From the NCBI RefSeq assembly GCF_025398335.1, contig NZ_JAODOO010000015.1, positions 1 to 64,000 on the forward strand: 64,000 nucleotides of DNA. The letters run 5' to 3'. Origin of the DNA: Clostridium sp. CX1 (GTDB lineage Bacteria; Bacillota; Clostridia; Clostridiales; Clostridiaceae). Position numbers and translations under genes: made by a program. Below are positions 28,859-38,371 of this stretch, one piece after another. Within the stretch, counting starts at the first letter, position 1. Every line of letters starts with the position of its first letter. The notes under the pieces were generated by a model. The model worked only from the letters and a program-made list of their open reading frames with translations, searched no databases and had not been told where the DNA came from.

Positions 28859-29968
28859 ATGAAACGAGAAAGACTAAATGAAATTGATATTTTGAGAGGA
28901 ATAGCATTTATATTTGTTGTAGTACAGCATACCTTAGGGGGATTTTCTAATATTAAGGGACTTCCATACTCTAGCTATACAGTAATGAAGATTATGTATG
29001 TTATGGGTAAACCAGCAGTGCCTATGTTTTTGTTTATCAGTGCAGTAGCTCTTTTTTATGTAAGTTTCAACAACTTTGATTGGAAAAAGTATTATGCAAA
29101 AAGAATAAAATACATACTTATACCTTACGTCATGTGGTCTGCAATAAATATGATTAAACTTGGGAATGAAGAGAGGTTTAAGGACTTTATAGTTCAGGTT
29201 ATTGCAGGAAATGGAGCCTTTCATCTTTGGTATATGGGAATGGCTCTAGGACTATATCTTATATTTCCTATACTACTTTGGATTGCTAAAAGAATACATT
29301 CTTTAGATATTAAAATTAGGACAAGCATCTTTGTTCTATTACTATGTTTATATTATCAAATATCAAAGTATCAGTCAGTTATTTCTGATAACACAGCGAG
29401 GTTTATATTTGGAACGCCTACAGAAGTACAGCAGAGAATTATAAATATATCTATATTATTTTGGTTTATATACTTTGTGTTAGGAGTGTACTTAGCTTTA
29501 AATTATGGGTATATTAAGAAAAAACTTGTAGAATTTAAGGTTGGTATATATGGAGCTTATGGACTGCTGTTTATATATGCTTATCTAAATGAGATAAATA
29601 AAGTGAAATATGTGAGAATACTATCCTTGTTATATATGATAGTTTCTATATTAGCATTTTACTTGATCTCGGTTAAACTTGTAGAAAAAGTTAAGGTTTA
29701 TAAGTCAATGAAATTTATCGGCGATTATTCCTTTGCTTCATATATGGCACATGTTATTGTTATAAACTATGTTGCCAATGATATTATGATAAGATTCAAT
29801 ACTAGAAATTACCTTATAGTAGGAGTTTTAACCTTAATTATAACAGTAGTAGTAACCCCTGTTTTTATTAAGCTAATTAGTTTTATTCCTTTTTCAGAAT
29901 ATATAACCGGTAGCAAAGTGTCTCGTAAGAAATTCATTATAAAAGAAGAATACTCAAAAACAGCCTAG
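28859..29968 (+). CDS. acyltransferase 3 family membrane protein
   Basis: Integral membrane acyltransferase of the OafA/NodX (acyltransferase 3) family: EIDILRGIAFIFVVVQHT at the N-terminus is the signature, with the catalytic-type histidine in VVVQHT, and about ten helices follow over 369 residues. Such enzymes O-acylate surface sugars or other exported molecules. No SGNH domain is fused. SD AAAGGA precedes ATG 28859. Substrate not determinable; possibly wall or capsule modification. Confidence 0.85.
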   Translation: MKRERLNEIDILRGIAFIFVVVQHTLGGFSNIKGLPYSSYTVMKIMYVMGKPAVPMFLFISAVALFYVSFNNFDWKKYYAKRIKYILIPYVMWSAINMIKLGNEERFKDFIVQVIAGNGAFHLWYMGMALGLYLIFPILLWIAKRIHSLDIKIRTSIFVLLLCLYYQISKYQSVISDNTARFIFGTPTEVQQRIINISILFWFIYFVLGVYLALNYGYIKKKLVEFKVGIYGAYGLLFIYAYLNEINKVKYVRILSLLYMIVSILAFYLISVKLVEKVKVYKSMKFIGDYSFASYMAHVIVINYVANDIMIRFNTRNYLIVGVLTLIITVVVTPVFIKLISFIPFSEYITGSKVSRKKFIIKEEYSKTA

Positions 29969-30167
29969 TGTTTACATAAGTTGTACATCATAATTAAAGG
30001 GAATGGATTATTAATTATTCAACTACCCTATAATAATATCTCAGGATTTGGAAAGAAAACTAATGAGAAATAATGGATATATTCCGTTAATAATGTATAA
30101 TATTAGTATAAGCTTAAAGATTATTCCAATTAGATAATAAGGGGTAGTAAAAGGCAGGTGAGATGGG

Positions 30168-31376
30168 ATGGTTAATAGTAATATATCACTAGACTTAGGG
30201 TCTGGTATTAAGATAAAGGGATTAAAATTTACTATAGATGGATACATAGTATTTAGAGATTCCGATGGCGCAACATGGACTGAATATAAACTGAAAAGTA
30301 AAGAAAATTTTCAAATACGATGGTTAACTGTTGACAAATTAAATAACCAGTACGCTGTTTATAGTGAAGAGTCCTACAGCAAAGGGTTTCTAGAAGAGAA
30401 TATTAAAAGTAAGGAATATAAAGAAACAGAAAATAAGTCAGCGAAGGTAGAAGACTATAGAGGAAATGTAGATGTAGATCTAGGGGAAGAAGTATTTTAT
30501 AAGGAGTACGAGGATATTACAGAAACATTGTTAATATCAGTAGAGAATTGGGGCGGACAGCAGGAGTTTTCAAAGGGGTATTATATAAAGGAAAGAGATA
30601 TTCAGAAACTAGAAGAGGAACCTATTAATAAGTATAACCCATCTATACTAAACAGTACTAAGAAAAACAAAATAGATGTAAAGCTTGTATTTATGACTAT
30701 TTTTGCTCTTATAACAATAATATTAACTCTAAGGTCCTGTGTGTTAAACAACAAGGATAACAGACTATCTAAGTTTATAGCTTCAAACAGTGACTTTAAA
30801 TATGAGACTTCTATAACTTCGGATTTAGACCAAAGTAAAAAGGCTAATGTGTACTCTGGAAATATGACAGTAGAGGAAGCAGCTAAGTTAATTATATCTG
30901 GGCTAGAAGGAAACATAGAGGACGTCCAAGAAAATCAAGAGGATGGTACAGTAGGGTTATTAACAAAGGATGAAATGGCATTAGTTTATACAAGTAAGGA
31001 CTCAAAGACATTGATACAGGTTAGTTCAAGAGAGTATGTTTATTCAAGTAGAACTACAGTGTATAGTGGGAGCAGCAGCACAAATAACTACTACAGAAGC
31101 TACTATTATAACAGAGGCTACAGCCAAGATCAAATCAGGTATAAGGATTTAAAAAATGGCTATAGTGATTACAAGAGTGGTAATTTCTCACCAAGTAATA
31201 GCAATAGTGATTATAAGAGTGGTAATTTCTCACCAAGCAATAGCAATAGTGATTACAAAAGTGGAAATTTTTCACCAAGCAGCAGCAATAAATATAAAAT
31301 ATATTCTGACAGCATAAGACAGAGCAGTGTAAACTCTAGGTCATCATCAGGGGATGGAATTAGTTCAGGTAAATAA
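30168..31376 (+). CDS. DUF4178-domain membrane protein with C-terminal tandem repeats
   Basis: N-terminal beta-rich DUF4178-like region (about 1-150; KFTIDGYIVFRDSDGATWTE and RWLTVDKLNNQYAVYSEES), then one transmembrane helix (about 165-187, VKLVFMTIFALITIILTL), then an extra-membrane domain. The tail is low-complexity Ser/Tyr/Asn-rich and holds three 14-residue repeats SDYKSGNFSPSNSN. ATG 30168 is preceded by purine-rich AAGGCAGGTGAGATGGG. It is the first gene of a three-gene cluster with DUF350 and a spermidine-synthase-like protein. Function unknown; an envelope role is inferred from the cluster. Confidence 0.72.
   Translation: MVNSNISLDLGSGIKIKGLKFTIDGYIVFRDSDGATWTEYKLKSKENFQIRWLTVDKLNNQYAVYSEESYSKGFLEENIKSKEYKETENKSAKVEDYRGNVDVDLGEEVFYKEYEDITETLLISVENWGGQQEFSKGYYIKERDIQKLEEEPINKYNPSILNSTKKNKIDVKLVFMTIFALITIILTLRSCVLNNKDNRLSKFIASNSDFKYETSITSDLDQSKKANVYSGNMTVEEAAKLIISGLEGNIEDVQENQEDGTVGLLTKDEMALVYTSKDSKTLIQVSSREYVYSSRTTVYSGSSSTNNYYRSYYYNRGYSQDQIRYKDLKNGYSDYKSGNFSPSNSNSDYKSGNFSPSNSNSDYKSGNFSPSSSNKYKIYSDSIRQSSVNSRSSSGDGISSGK
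31164..31289 (+). repeat. three 42-bp in-frame tandem repeats
   Basis: Units at 31164-31205, 31206-31247 and 31248-31289 encode SDYKSGNFSPSNSN, the last ending SSSN. Units one and two differ by a couple of silent changes; unit three is more diverged. Copy number is likely to vary between strains. Confidence 0.9.
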
Positions 31377-31393
31377 AGAAAGGGGGTTTATAA

Positions 31394-31816
31394 ATGCATG
31401 ATATACTAAATACCATAATGTATTGTGGAATAGGAATAGTTTTAATGAGCTTGGGAACTTTTCTAGTGGATGTAGTTATACCTTGCCATTTCCCAACAGA
31501 AATAAAAAATAAAAATGTGGCAGTAGGCTATATAACAGCAGGCATATATATTGGAGTGGGAATAATTCTAAAGGGGGCAATAATGTCTCCGGTAATAGGA
31601 ACTTCAACGGCTACTTTATTAGAAGGAATAATGGGTACAATGATATACTTCTTTCTTGGAATTGCTGCCTGTATCCTAGGATATTTGGCTATGCTGGCAA
31701 TGAATAAGAAATACAACCTAAATAAGGAGATAGCAGAGGGAAATCCTGCGGCAGGGTTGATGGTTATGGGATTGTTTATAGGGTTGTCAATAGTAATAAG
31801 TGGTGCTATTTATTAG
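31394..31816 (+). CDS. DUF350 membrane protein
   Basis: A 140-residue protein with four predicted helices, made of two similar halves (MYCGIGIVLMSLGTFLVDVV and MIYFFLGIAACILGYLAM), each followed by a GYITAGIYIG / GLMVMGLFIG segment. This duplicated pattern is the DUF350 (YjfL-like) signature. SD AAAGGGGG precedes the ATG, 17 bases after the DUF4178 gene. Function is unknown; the families are found together. Confidence 0.82.
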   Translation: MHDILNTIMYCGIGIVLMSLGTFLVDVVIPCHFPTEIKNKNVAVGYITAGIYIGVGIILKGAIMSPVIGTSTATLLEGIMGTMIYFFLGIAACILGYLAMLAMNKKYNLNKEIAEGNPAAGLMVMGLFIGLSIVISGAIY

Positions 31817-31930
31817 AAAGATTATAGTAGTTTTAAAGAATTTCATATATAAATAGACATATAGAAATTTAAATTCTTAAAGCGCCTCTATATCCTAAAA
31901 ACTCGGACATATTTAACTAAATATAAGAGG

Positions 31931-33472
31931 GTGCAGGTGATACAAGTGAATGAAGTTAAAAAGTTCAATTACAAATTACTAATGTTAACAACCTTAATAA
32001 TTTCAGGCTGCTCCATTATTTATGAGGTATTGATTAGTTCCGTTAGTTCATTTTTAGTAGGAGACAGTATAAAACAATTTTCCATAACTATAGGTCTATA
32101 CATGAGCGCCATGGGGCTAGGTTCATATCTATCTAAACATATTAAAAGCAAACTTTTTGATTGGTTTGTTGTTGTAGAAATAGCTGTAGGAGTGTTGGGA
32201 GGGATAAGTACCTTAGTGCTATTCCTCTCAAATATTTATATTAAAAGCTATGAATTAATAATGTACCTAGAAATAATTGGTATAGGCACCTTGGTAGGAC
32301 TTGAGATACCCTTGTTAACCAGGGTTATAGAAGATAACACAAAAAACTTGAGGGTGACCTTGTCTACTATATTTAGTTTCGACTATATAGGAGCATTAAT
32401 AGGCTCCATAGCCTTTCCGTTAGTACTGCTTCCCAAGTTTGGATACTTTACTACTGCTTTTTTGATAGGAGCTTTAAATATAGTAGTTTCTCTTGTTATA
32501 ATTTATGGCTATAAAGAATATATTAAAAACTTAAAAAGTTTTAAAATAATCTCTATAGTATTATTCATATTAATGTTTATCGGAACAATTTTTTCTGATA
32601 GTATAGCCAGCTCTATAGAAGGAAAGCTCTATAGAGACAAGATAATTTTATCCAAGCAAACTAAGTATCAAAATATTGTAGTTACAAAACACAAGGACGA
32701 TTTGCGGTTGTTTATAAACGGCAATATACAGTTCTCCGCCAGTGATGAATATAGATATCACGAGACCTTGGTACATATACCAATGAATGTGGCTAAGAAA
32801 ACAGAAAAGGTTCTTGTATTAGGCGGTGGAGATGGTCTTGCTGTTAGAGAGATATTGAAATATCCACAGGTTAAAAAAATCACCTTAGTGGATTTAGACA
32901 AGGAAATGGTACAGCTAAGCAGTACAAATCCCCATATTGTAAAACTAAATAACCAATCCTTAAGTGATAAAAAGGTAGAGCTTGTATATAATGATGCTTT
33001 TAAATTTGTGGAAGGGAATAAAGAAATCTATGATGTAATAATAGTAGATTTACCAGATCCGAATAATGAAAGCTTAAACAAACTGTATACTAGTGTATTT
33101 TATAGATTATGTGGTAATAATTTAGCTAAGACAGGGGCTATGTCGGTACAATCAACAAGTCCATACTATGCAAGACAAGCGTATTGGTGTATAAATAAGA
33201 CTATTGAAGAGGAAGGTTTTAATGTAATTCCATATCACGTAGAGGTGCCAACCTTTGGAGATTGGGGCTTTCAGTTGGTAACAAAGGTACCCATAGATGT
33301 TGAAGATATTAAATTAGGTGTAGAGACAAAGTTTTTGAATAGTGAAACTGTAGATAGATTATTTAAGTTTAGTAAGGATGAAATGGTGGATAAGAAGGAT
33401 ATAATGACAAATACCCTAGTAAGACCTCAGCTTTTAAGATATTATTTAGAGGCTGTGAATGTATGGAGATAA
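31931..33472 (+). CDS. membrane-bound spermidine-synthase-like protein
   Basis: About seven transmembrane helices (residues 15-215) fused to a polyamine-synthase-like Rossmann domain (about 235-513). The SAM-site loop VLVLGGGDGLAVREILKYP, the acidic residue after LVDLDKEMV, and NDAF and VDLPDPNN are conserved. Length 513 fits the speE-like membrane proteins, not soluble SpeE (about 280). No SAM-decarboxylase lies beside it. GTG 31931 is used here; GTG at 31946 is an alternative. Third gene of the DUF4178-DUF350 cluster, so its product probably acts on the membrane. Confidence 0.82.
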   Translation: MQVIQVNEVKKFNYKLLMLTTLIISGCSIIYEVLISSVSSFLVGDSIKQFSITIGLYMSAMGLGSYLSKHIKSKLFDWFVVVEIAVGVLGGISTLVLFLSNIYIKSYELIMYLEIIGIGTLVGLEIPLLTRVIEDNTKNLRVTLSTIFSFDYIGALIGSIAFPLVLLPKFGYFTTAFLIGALNIVVSLVIIYGYKEYIKNLKSFKIISIVLFILMFIGTIFSDSIASSIEGKLYRDKIILSKQTKYQNIVVTKHKDDLRLFINGNIQFSASDEYRYHETLVHIPMNVAKKTEKVLVLGGGDGLAVREILKYPQVKKITLVDLDKEMVQLSSTNPHIVKLNNQSLSDKKVELVYNDAFKFVEGNKEIYDVIIVDLPDPNNESLNKLYTSVFYRLCGNNLAKTGAMSVQSTSPYYARQAYWCINKTIEEEGFNVIPYHVEVPTFGDWGFQLVTKVPIDVEDIKLGVETKFLNSETVDRLFKFSKDEMVDKKDIMTNTLVRPQLLRYYLEAVNVWR

Positions 33473-33474
33473 AT

Positions 33475-33519
33475 AAAAAATAGTAGCATCCATTTGCGTT
33501 GGAGAGGCTACTATTTTTT
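33475..33519. terminator. bidirectional intrinsic terminator
   Basis: Perfect 13-bp stem aaaaaatagtagc / gctactatttttt (33475-33487, 33507-33519) between the spermidine-synthase-like gene and the convergent pepF. Confidence 0.9.
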
Positions 33520-33596
33520 CTATAAGTACCAGAATAAATGTTAACAATACTAGCAGAAACAAACCTGCTTATTAAATATATATAATATTTATGATT

Positions 33597-35378
33597 TTAC
33601 AGATACTCCTCACTTAACTTCATAAACTTATTAATATCTTCTTCCATAATTCTTAAGGAACTTCTCCAGAACTCTATGTTCTTAATATTAATATTCATAA
33701 GCTTAGCCACATCTGCAAGGTTCATTTTCCCGGTAGCTTTTAAAAGCTTATCATAATCCTCTATAAAGGCCTCTCCTCTTTTTAAGTATTCTGCATACAG
33801 ACCTTTAGCAAATAACAATCCAAAGGCATAAGGGAAGTTATAGAAATTATAGTCTGCATCATAGTAATGAGGCTTACATATCCACATATAAGGATGGAGA
33901 TACTTTTCATCAAGACCATCACCATAAGTATATTTTTGAGCTTCTATCATAATTTCATTTAATTCTAAAGGAGATAAGGAACTGATTTCCCTTCTCTTAA
34001 ATACTTCACTTTCAAAGTAGAATCGGCTGTATATATCTACAATTATTTGAGCGTAGTCACCTATTTCGCTTTCTAATATGGTAAAGGCTTCTTCTTTCGA
34101 AGCATTTTTAACTGCAGCCTTTTTAACTATAGTTTCACAAAAGGTTGAAGCAGTCTCTGCAATAGGCATTGGATAATCGCTGTTTAGAATAGCTTCATCC
34201 TTTAAGCATTCGCCGTGATATCCGTGTCCAAGCTCATGAGCAAGGGTAATTACATCATCAAATTTATCTCCATAGTTAAGCATAATTCTGCTTTCACCTA
34301 TGCTGTGAAGATTAGAGCAGAAGGCACCGCCTACCTTACCTTCTTTAGGTTTTACATCAATCCAGTTATTATCAAAAGCTTTTTTAGCATAGTCAGCGAG
34401 CTTAGTACTAAAGGTTTTAAAGTTTTCATAGACAAATTCCTTACCTTTTTCATAAGGGAATTCCATATTTGATTTACCTATTGGGGCAAAGATATCGTAG
34501 AAAGGAAGTCCGTTGTTTTTCTGAAGCAGCTCCCCTTTTCTTTTAAAGTATTTTCTAAAGCTAGGAAGGCTCTCCTTCATAGCAGCAAGCATTGCGTCTA
34601 GAGTTTCTTCATCCATTCTGGAATTTATTAGTGCTTCTTCTAGGGGAGATTTATAGCCTCTAAGCTTTGATGTTGTTATGACTTCTCCCTTTATTCCGTT
34701 TAAGCAGGCAGCTACAGCTTCTTCTATTTTTTTATAAGAATCTAGTTCTGCTTCATAAGCCTTCCTTCTTGTTTCCTCATCCTTTTCGTAGGCCATGTTT
34801 CTTATAACTGTAAGTGGCAGCTGTTTTTTCTCTCCATTAAGCTCTATATCAACTTTTACTGAGGAAGTTAGCAGGTCTCTTAATTTTGCCCAAGAGCTAG
34901 AGCCGGTGTTTTTCATTTTAGCAATTACAGCCTCTTCTTTATCACTTAAAACATGTTTACTATTTAATTGTATTTCCTTTAAATAAAAGGAGTGTTCCTT
35001 AAGTAAAGTAGAATGTTCTATAAGGTTATTTAGGTTGTTTGTATTTCCAATCCACTTTTTAATTTTTGCATCAGCTTCTGCAAGAGAGGCGTACTTTTGC
35101 TCTAATATTTCAAGGTTTTTTAATGCTGCGTTGTTGTTAGTTTCAACACTTAAGTTCAGCTGACAAAAGGCAAAAAGCCTGCTAAATAAATCCTCCAGTT
35201 GGCTTTTTAGCCTTATAAATTCTTCAAGATTTTTTATAAAGTTATCACAGTCTTTAGTGAAAGTTTCTACCCACTGGATGAAATTTTGTATAGAATTATC
35301 ACATTCCCTTAAGTCCTCTTTAAAATTTTTACTTTCAAAGGATTCGTAAAGTTCCTTTAAAGACCAATTTAAGTTCAT
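33597..35378 (-). CDS. pepF: oligoendopeptidase F (M3 metallopeptidase)
   Basis: Cytoplasmic zinc peptidase that degrades oligopeptides. The HExxH zinc motif is in TLAHELGHGYHG (about residue 385), with a second glutamate in AETASTFCET and the typical M3 all-helical clamshell on either side. At 593 residues it is a full-length PepF/PepB type. It is transcribed alone; the upstream side holds the TnpB-associated structured region. Confidence 0.94.
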   Translation of the reverse strand: MNLNWSLKELYESFESKNFKEDLRECDNSIQNFIQWVETFTKDCDNFIKNLEEFIRLKSQLEDLFSRLFAFCQLNLSVETNNNAALKNLEILEQKYASLAEADAKIKKWIGNTNNLNNLIEHSTLLKEHSFYLKEIQLNSKHVLSDKEEAVIAKMKNTGSSSWAKLRDLLTSSVKVDIELNGEKKQLPLTVIRNMAYEKDEETRRKAYEAELDSYKKIEEAVAACLNGIKGEVITTSKLRGYKSPLEEALINSRMDEETLDAMLAAMKESLPSFRKYFKRKGELLQKNNGLPFYDIFAPIGKSNMEFPYEKGKEFVYENFKTFSTKLADYAKKAFDNNWIDVKPKEGKVGGAFCSNLHSIGESRIMLNYGDKFDDVITLAHELGHGYHGECLKDEAILNSDYPMPIAETASTFCETIVKKAAVKNASKEEAFTILESEIGDYAQIIVDIYSRFYFESEVFKRREISSLSPLELNEIMIEAQKYTYGDGLDEKYLHPYMWICKPHYYDADYNFYNFPYAFGLLFAKGLYAEYLKRGEAFIEDYDKLLKATGKMNLADVAKLMNINIKNIEFWRSSLRIMEEDINKFMKLSEEYL

Positions 35379-35439
35379 AGAAGTACCTGATTTCTAAAAC
35401 TATGACAAACTGAATTTTTCATAGTTTTTCGTTCTATTA

Positions 35440-35790
35440 ATCAAATAGAACGGTAGTATCACAGGATTCAACTACTAGGATTAAGACAACCATCTTAAAA
35501 TCTCGCTTTACATTAAAGTAATGCCTTAAGCCTTCTTTAAGGAAACTCCTTTTCGTTCCTCAAAGGAGTACTCGAAGAGCAAGCGACCACTATAAAATCT
35601 ATGATTTTGAGTGTCTGCTTAACCGATTCGCACAAAATCATAGATTTTGGCTCTCTGCTTAAGTACTGCAAGATTATGGGTGTTACCCATTCCTCAAATA
35701 TATTATTCCACCAGAGCCTTTCCTTCTAGGTGTACTCTGGCAGTTCTTATACCTTAAAGGTTGAGATTTATGCTATTCCTAATATTTGTT
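35440..35790 (-). ncRNA. candidate omega-RNA-like structured RNA at the TnpB 3' end
   Basis: Between tnpB and pepF, on the tnpB strand, there is a chain of strong hairpins: ccagag / ctctgg (35711-35740), atggg-tgtta-cccat (35676-35690), a 16-bp perfect stem (35594-35609 with 35633-35648), actcctt / aaggagt, ttaaga / tcttaa and gtagt / actac. TnpB-family proteins are known to use an RNA made from the 3' end of their own gene and flank. Guide boundary and processing are not determinable. Confidence 0.5.
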
Positions 35791-37207
35791 TCCTATTCAC
35801 TATCCAAGAATCAGGATTTTCACCTACCTTTCTCTTTATAATTTTATTTATATAATTCCATTTACTCCATTCATTCTTTTGATTAAATAACCCAATGTTA
35901 TCTATAAGTTTATCTTTTAATATCCTAGGTATTCTTTCTTTAAACTTATAACTTCGTCTAGCTATTACCATGGCAGCACCATTATGGACTTCCATTCCAT
36001 ATTGATGGCAATATTTATATAATCCTATTTTACTTGTATACTGTGGTTTTATTTTAAGTAATTCTATGCCCTCTTTATAACAAGATGTTTCAATCATTGT
36101 CAGCAGTTTTGAGTATATAAATCCATGCTTTACTCTTGCGAATTTACGTTGAACATCTTTATCATTTTTGAATTTTAAGTTCTCAATAACTAACCCACAA
36201 TTATAAGCTTTAGCTATTAAAACAGCTTTCTTAACTAATTCACCACATAAGTTTAATCTTCTATTACTTCTAGCATATAATAGTTCATGTTGTTTCAAGT
36301 AAGTATGCCATTTGTAGTTACCTTTGTTATCTATCATAGTTAAGGCAATACCATCTGGATTGGTATCTATACCTATAAGGCCATTATGTCCTGTATATAC
36401 TTCATCTGATTTTGCTAATCCAAAGGTTATATGGCAATAATATTTGTCTTTTTTCTTAATCATTTCTACTTGATAAGCTTCACCAGTAGCCAAATGATTT
36501 AAAAATAGGCTTCTATAATCAGTTCCATTTACCTTACCAGTTTTTTTAGACAACTTTTGTGGCAAATATATAGGAACCTCTATTTTTACTGCTCTATTAT
36601 TTTTAGTTTTTTCAAGGGTAGATATCTGTAGATAACTCATGCCATTATTTATTATTACTCTTAAATTTGGATTACCCTTTTTAGTTTTATCTCCTCTTGA
36701 GTATATACGATTATTTCTGCAAGCTTTCCATTCTTCATTAGATATTAGACCCTTGCACCTTTTTAAAAACATTTGTTTAGTTCCAAAAACTACAGGTGGA
36801 ATAGCATTAGTATGGATGAATTCCTTAAAATAATTAGCTTTTCTTTGTCTTCTATCTAACTTTTTAAGCAAAGAAGTTCGTTTCTTTTCTGATAGACTTT
36901 TCTTCCTATCCTTTAAAATATTTTCGATTTTAGTAATCTTTTTAACGTAATTTTCATAATTCATTTTTACTAATTCTTTTTGTGAAACAATAGTTTGCCT
37001 TGCACTTTCTACTGCATCTTTTGCCTGTCTTATATTAAGATTAAATTTAAAAGCTACATCTTTTTCTAAATCTCCAATTTTATGACCTTGTAATATTCTC
37101 TTAAAAGAGTATCTTATAGCAGTAGAAAATACCAACATCATATTATCTATAATTTTAATTTGATTCTTTGTTTGATTTATCAACAGTGCTTTTATTGTTA
37201 GTTTCAA
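35768..37207 (-). CDS. tnpB: TnpB-related RNA-guided nuclease family protein (IS200/IS605 type)
   Basis: RuvC-type nuclease core: RuvC-I in IGIDTNPDGIALTMID, RuvC-II in GLVIENLKFK, and a RuvC-III region YGMEVHNGAAMVIARRSYKF. In this clade the usual DxNAA aspartate is replaced by a histidine (VHxxAA), as I recall for clostridial 'TnpB-related' proteins. The Cys4 zinc finger normally placed before RuvC-III is absent; one cysteine remains. At 479 residues it is longer than the ordinary roughly 380-residue TnpB. There is no tnpA beside it, so it is a tnpB-only element or a domesticated copy. Confidence 0.82.
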   Translation of the reverse strand: MKLTIKALLINQTKNQIKIIDNMMLVFSTAIRYSFKRILQGHKIGDLEKDVAFKFNLNIRQAKDAVESARQTIVSQKELVKMNYENYVKKITKIENILKDRKKSLSEKKRTSLLKKLDRRQRKANYFKEFIHTNAIPPVVFGTKQMFLKRCKGLISNEEWKACRNNRIYSRGDKTKKGNPNLRVIINNGMSYLQISTLEKTKNNRAVKIEVPIYLPQKLSKKTGKVNGTDYRSLFLNHLATGEAYQVEMIKKKDKYYCHITFGLAKSDEVYTGHNGLIGIDTNPDGIALTMIDNKGNYKWHTYLKQHELLYARSNRRLNLCGELVKKAVLIAKAYNCGLVIENLKFKNDKDVQRKFARVKHGFIYSKLLTMIETSCYKEGIELLKIKPQYTSKIGLYKYCHQYGMEVHNGAAMVIARRSYKFKERIPRILKDKLIDNIGLFNQKNEWSKWNYINKIIKRKVGENPDSWIVNRKQILGIA

Positions 37208-37693
37208 TAATTTCTCACTTACTTTCCTTTAAATCTCTAATATTTATTTTTATATATTATCAATACTAATGTAATTACTATTTTATCCATTTTAACATAA
37301 TAATTATTCTGATTCCTAGCGGCATTAATACTGTTTTATTAGAAACATATTTTTAGAAATAAGGTTTTATAAGATACTTGTATTGTATGATTTTTAAAGA
37401 AGTACCACAAGAAATAGATTTGACACATGGCAGTTAACTGCTACGCAGCATTATTAAAGTCATCATCTTAAACTATATTAAACGAATAATAATATTAGGG
37501 TTAATCTATCAGCTTAAGTCATACTTTGTCATATTTATTAACAACTGTTGCTACCTCCTGATAAAATTAATATCTTTAGTATTAATAAATTCTGTGGCAA
37601 ATAAATGAAAAAAATATTGTTATATATTTTTCTATGGAATATTTTCGACAGTTAAGATAAAATAATATATAATAGGTTTTTTTGGAGGAAAAT
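37208..37693. other. AT-rich region upstream of tnpB and the TIM-barrel gene
   Basis: About 485 bases. The only clear structure is the 12-bp palindrome gcagttaactgc (37430-37441), which could belong to the transposon left end; IS605-type ends carry a small hairpin but the element limits cannot be set by eye. SD GGAGG (37684-37688) for the next gene closes the region. Confidence 0.4.
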
Positions 37694-38371
37694 ATGAGCG
37701 AGAAGATAAGTAAATTTGTGCCAGAAATAAAGGGAACTCTTAGAGACAAAATAATAGTTGTTCCAGAAGCTATAAGAGCTGCAAGCGGCATTAAGGTTTT
37801 TGGAAAGAGATTAAAGTCTTTTCTATTTACCACAGATGTTGCTGTTATAAAAAACACTAATGCAGATGCCATAATGGCTGTATACCCATTCACTCCGCAA
37901 CCGGTAATTACAGAAGTTTTAGTAGCTGCTTCTGATGTACCTATTTTTTGTGGCGTAGGTGGTGGACTTACTATGGGAAAAAGAGTTGTTAACTTAGCTC
38001 TTGATGCTGAGTTCAAGGGTGCTATGGGAGTTGTAGTAAATGCGCCTACATCTAATGAGGTTATAGAAGCGGTGAGGGATACTATAGATATTCCTATTAT
38101 AGTTACAGTAGCGTCTGAAAAAGAAGACTTTGAGAAAAGAATAAAGGCAGGAGCTACAATATTTAATGTATCTGCAGGTAGTAAAACTCCAGAGATTATC
38201 AGAAAGATAAGAAGGGATCATCCTAATTTTCCAATAATGGCTACTGGAGGAAAAACTGAAGAAAGTATAAAAGAAACAATTGAAGCAGGAGCTAATGCGA
38301 TTTCATATACACCGCCAACAACTGCTGAGTTATTTAAAGAAATAATGCTTAGATATAGAAGTAATGGATAA
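37694..38371 (+). CDS. TIM-barrel (beta/alpha) protein of unknown function
   Basis: A single beta/alpha-barrel: KGAMGVVVNAP, IPIIVTVASEKED, ATIFNVSAGSKTPE and PIMATGGKTEESI line up as successive barrel strands, and the phosphate-type loop MATGGKTEES lies near the C-terminus. It resembles aldolase or ThiG/TrpF-like barrels but no enzyme signature is specific. ATG 37694 follows GGAGG by five bases; the TTG at 37682 overlaps the SD. Single gene ending at the 38371 terminator. Confidence 0.7.
   Translation: MSEKISKFVPEIKGTLRDKIIVVPEAIRAASGIKVFGKRLKSFLFTTDVAVIKNTNADAIMAVYPFTPQPVITEVLVAASDVPIFCGVGGGLTMGKRVVNLALDAEFKGAMGVVVNAPTSNEVIEAVRDTIDIPIIVTVASEKEDFEKRIKAGATIFNVSAGSKTPEIIRKIRRDHPNFPIMATGGKTEESIKETIEAGANAISYTPPTTAELFKEIMLRYRSNG

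Noticed and set aside
31164-31289. CRISPR array
   Set aside because: The repeats are contiguous, in frame and without spacers; they code for protein.
35768-37207. TnpB as a nuclease-dead repressor (TldR type)
   Set aside because: RuvC-I Asp and RuvC-II Glu are intact, the RuvC-III histidine seems typical of its clade, and no fused or partner gene known from TldR loci is adjacent.
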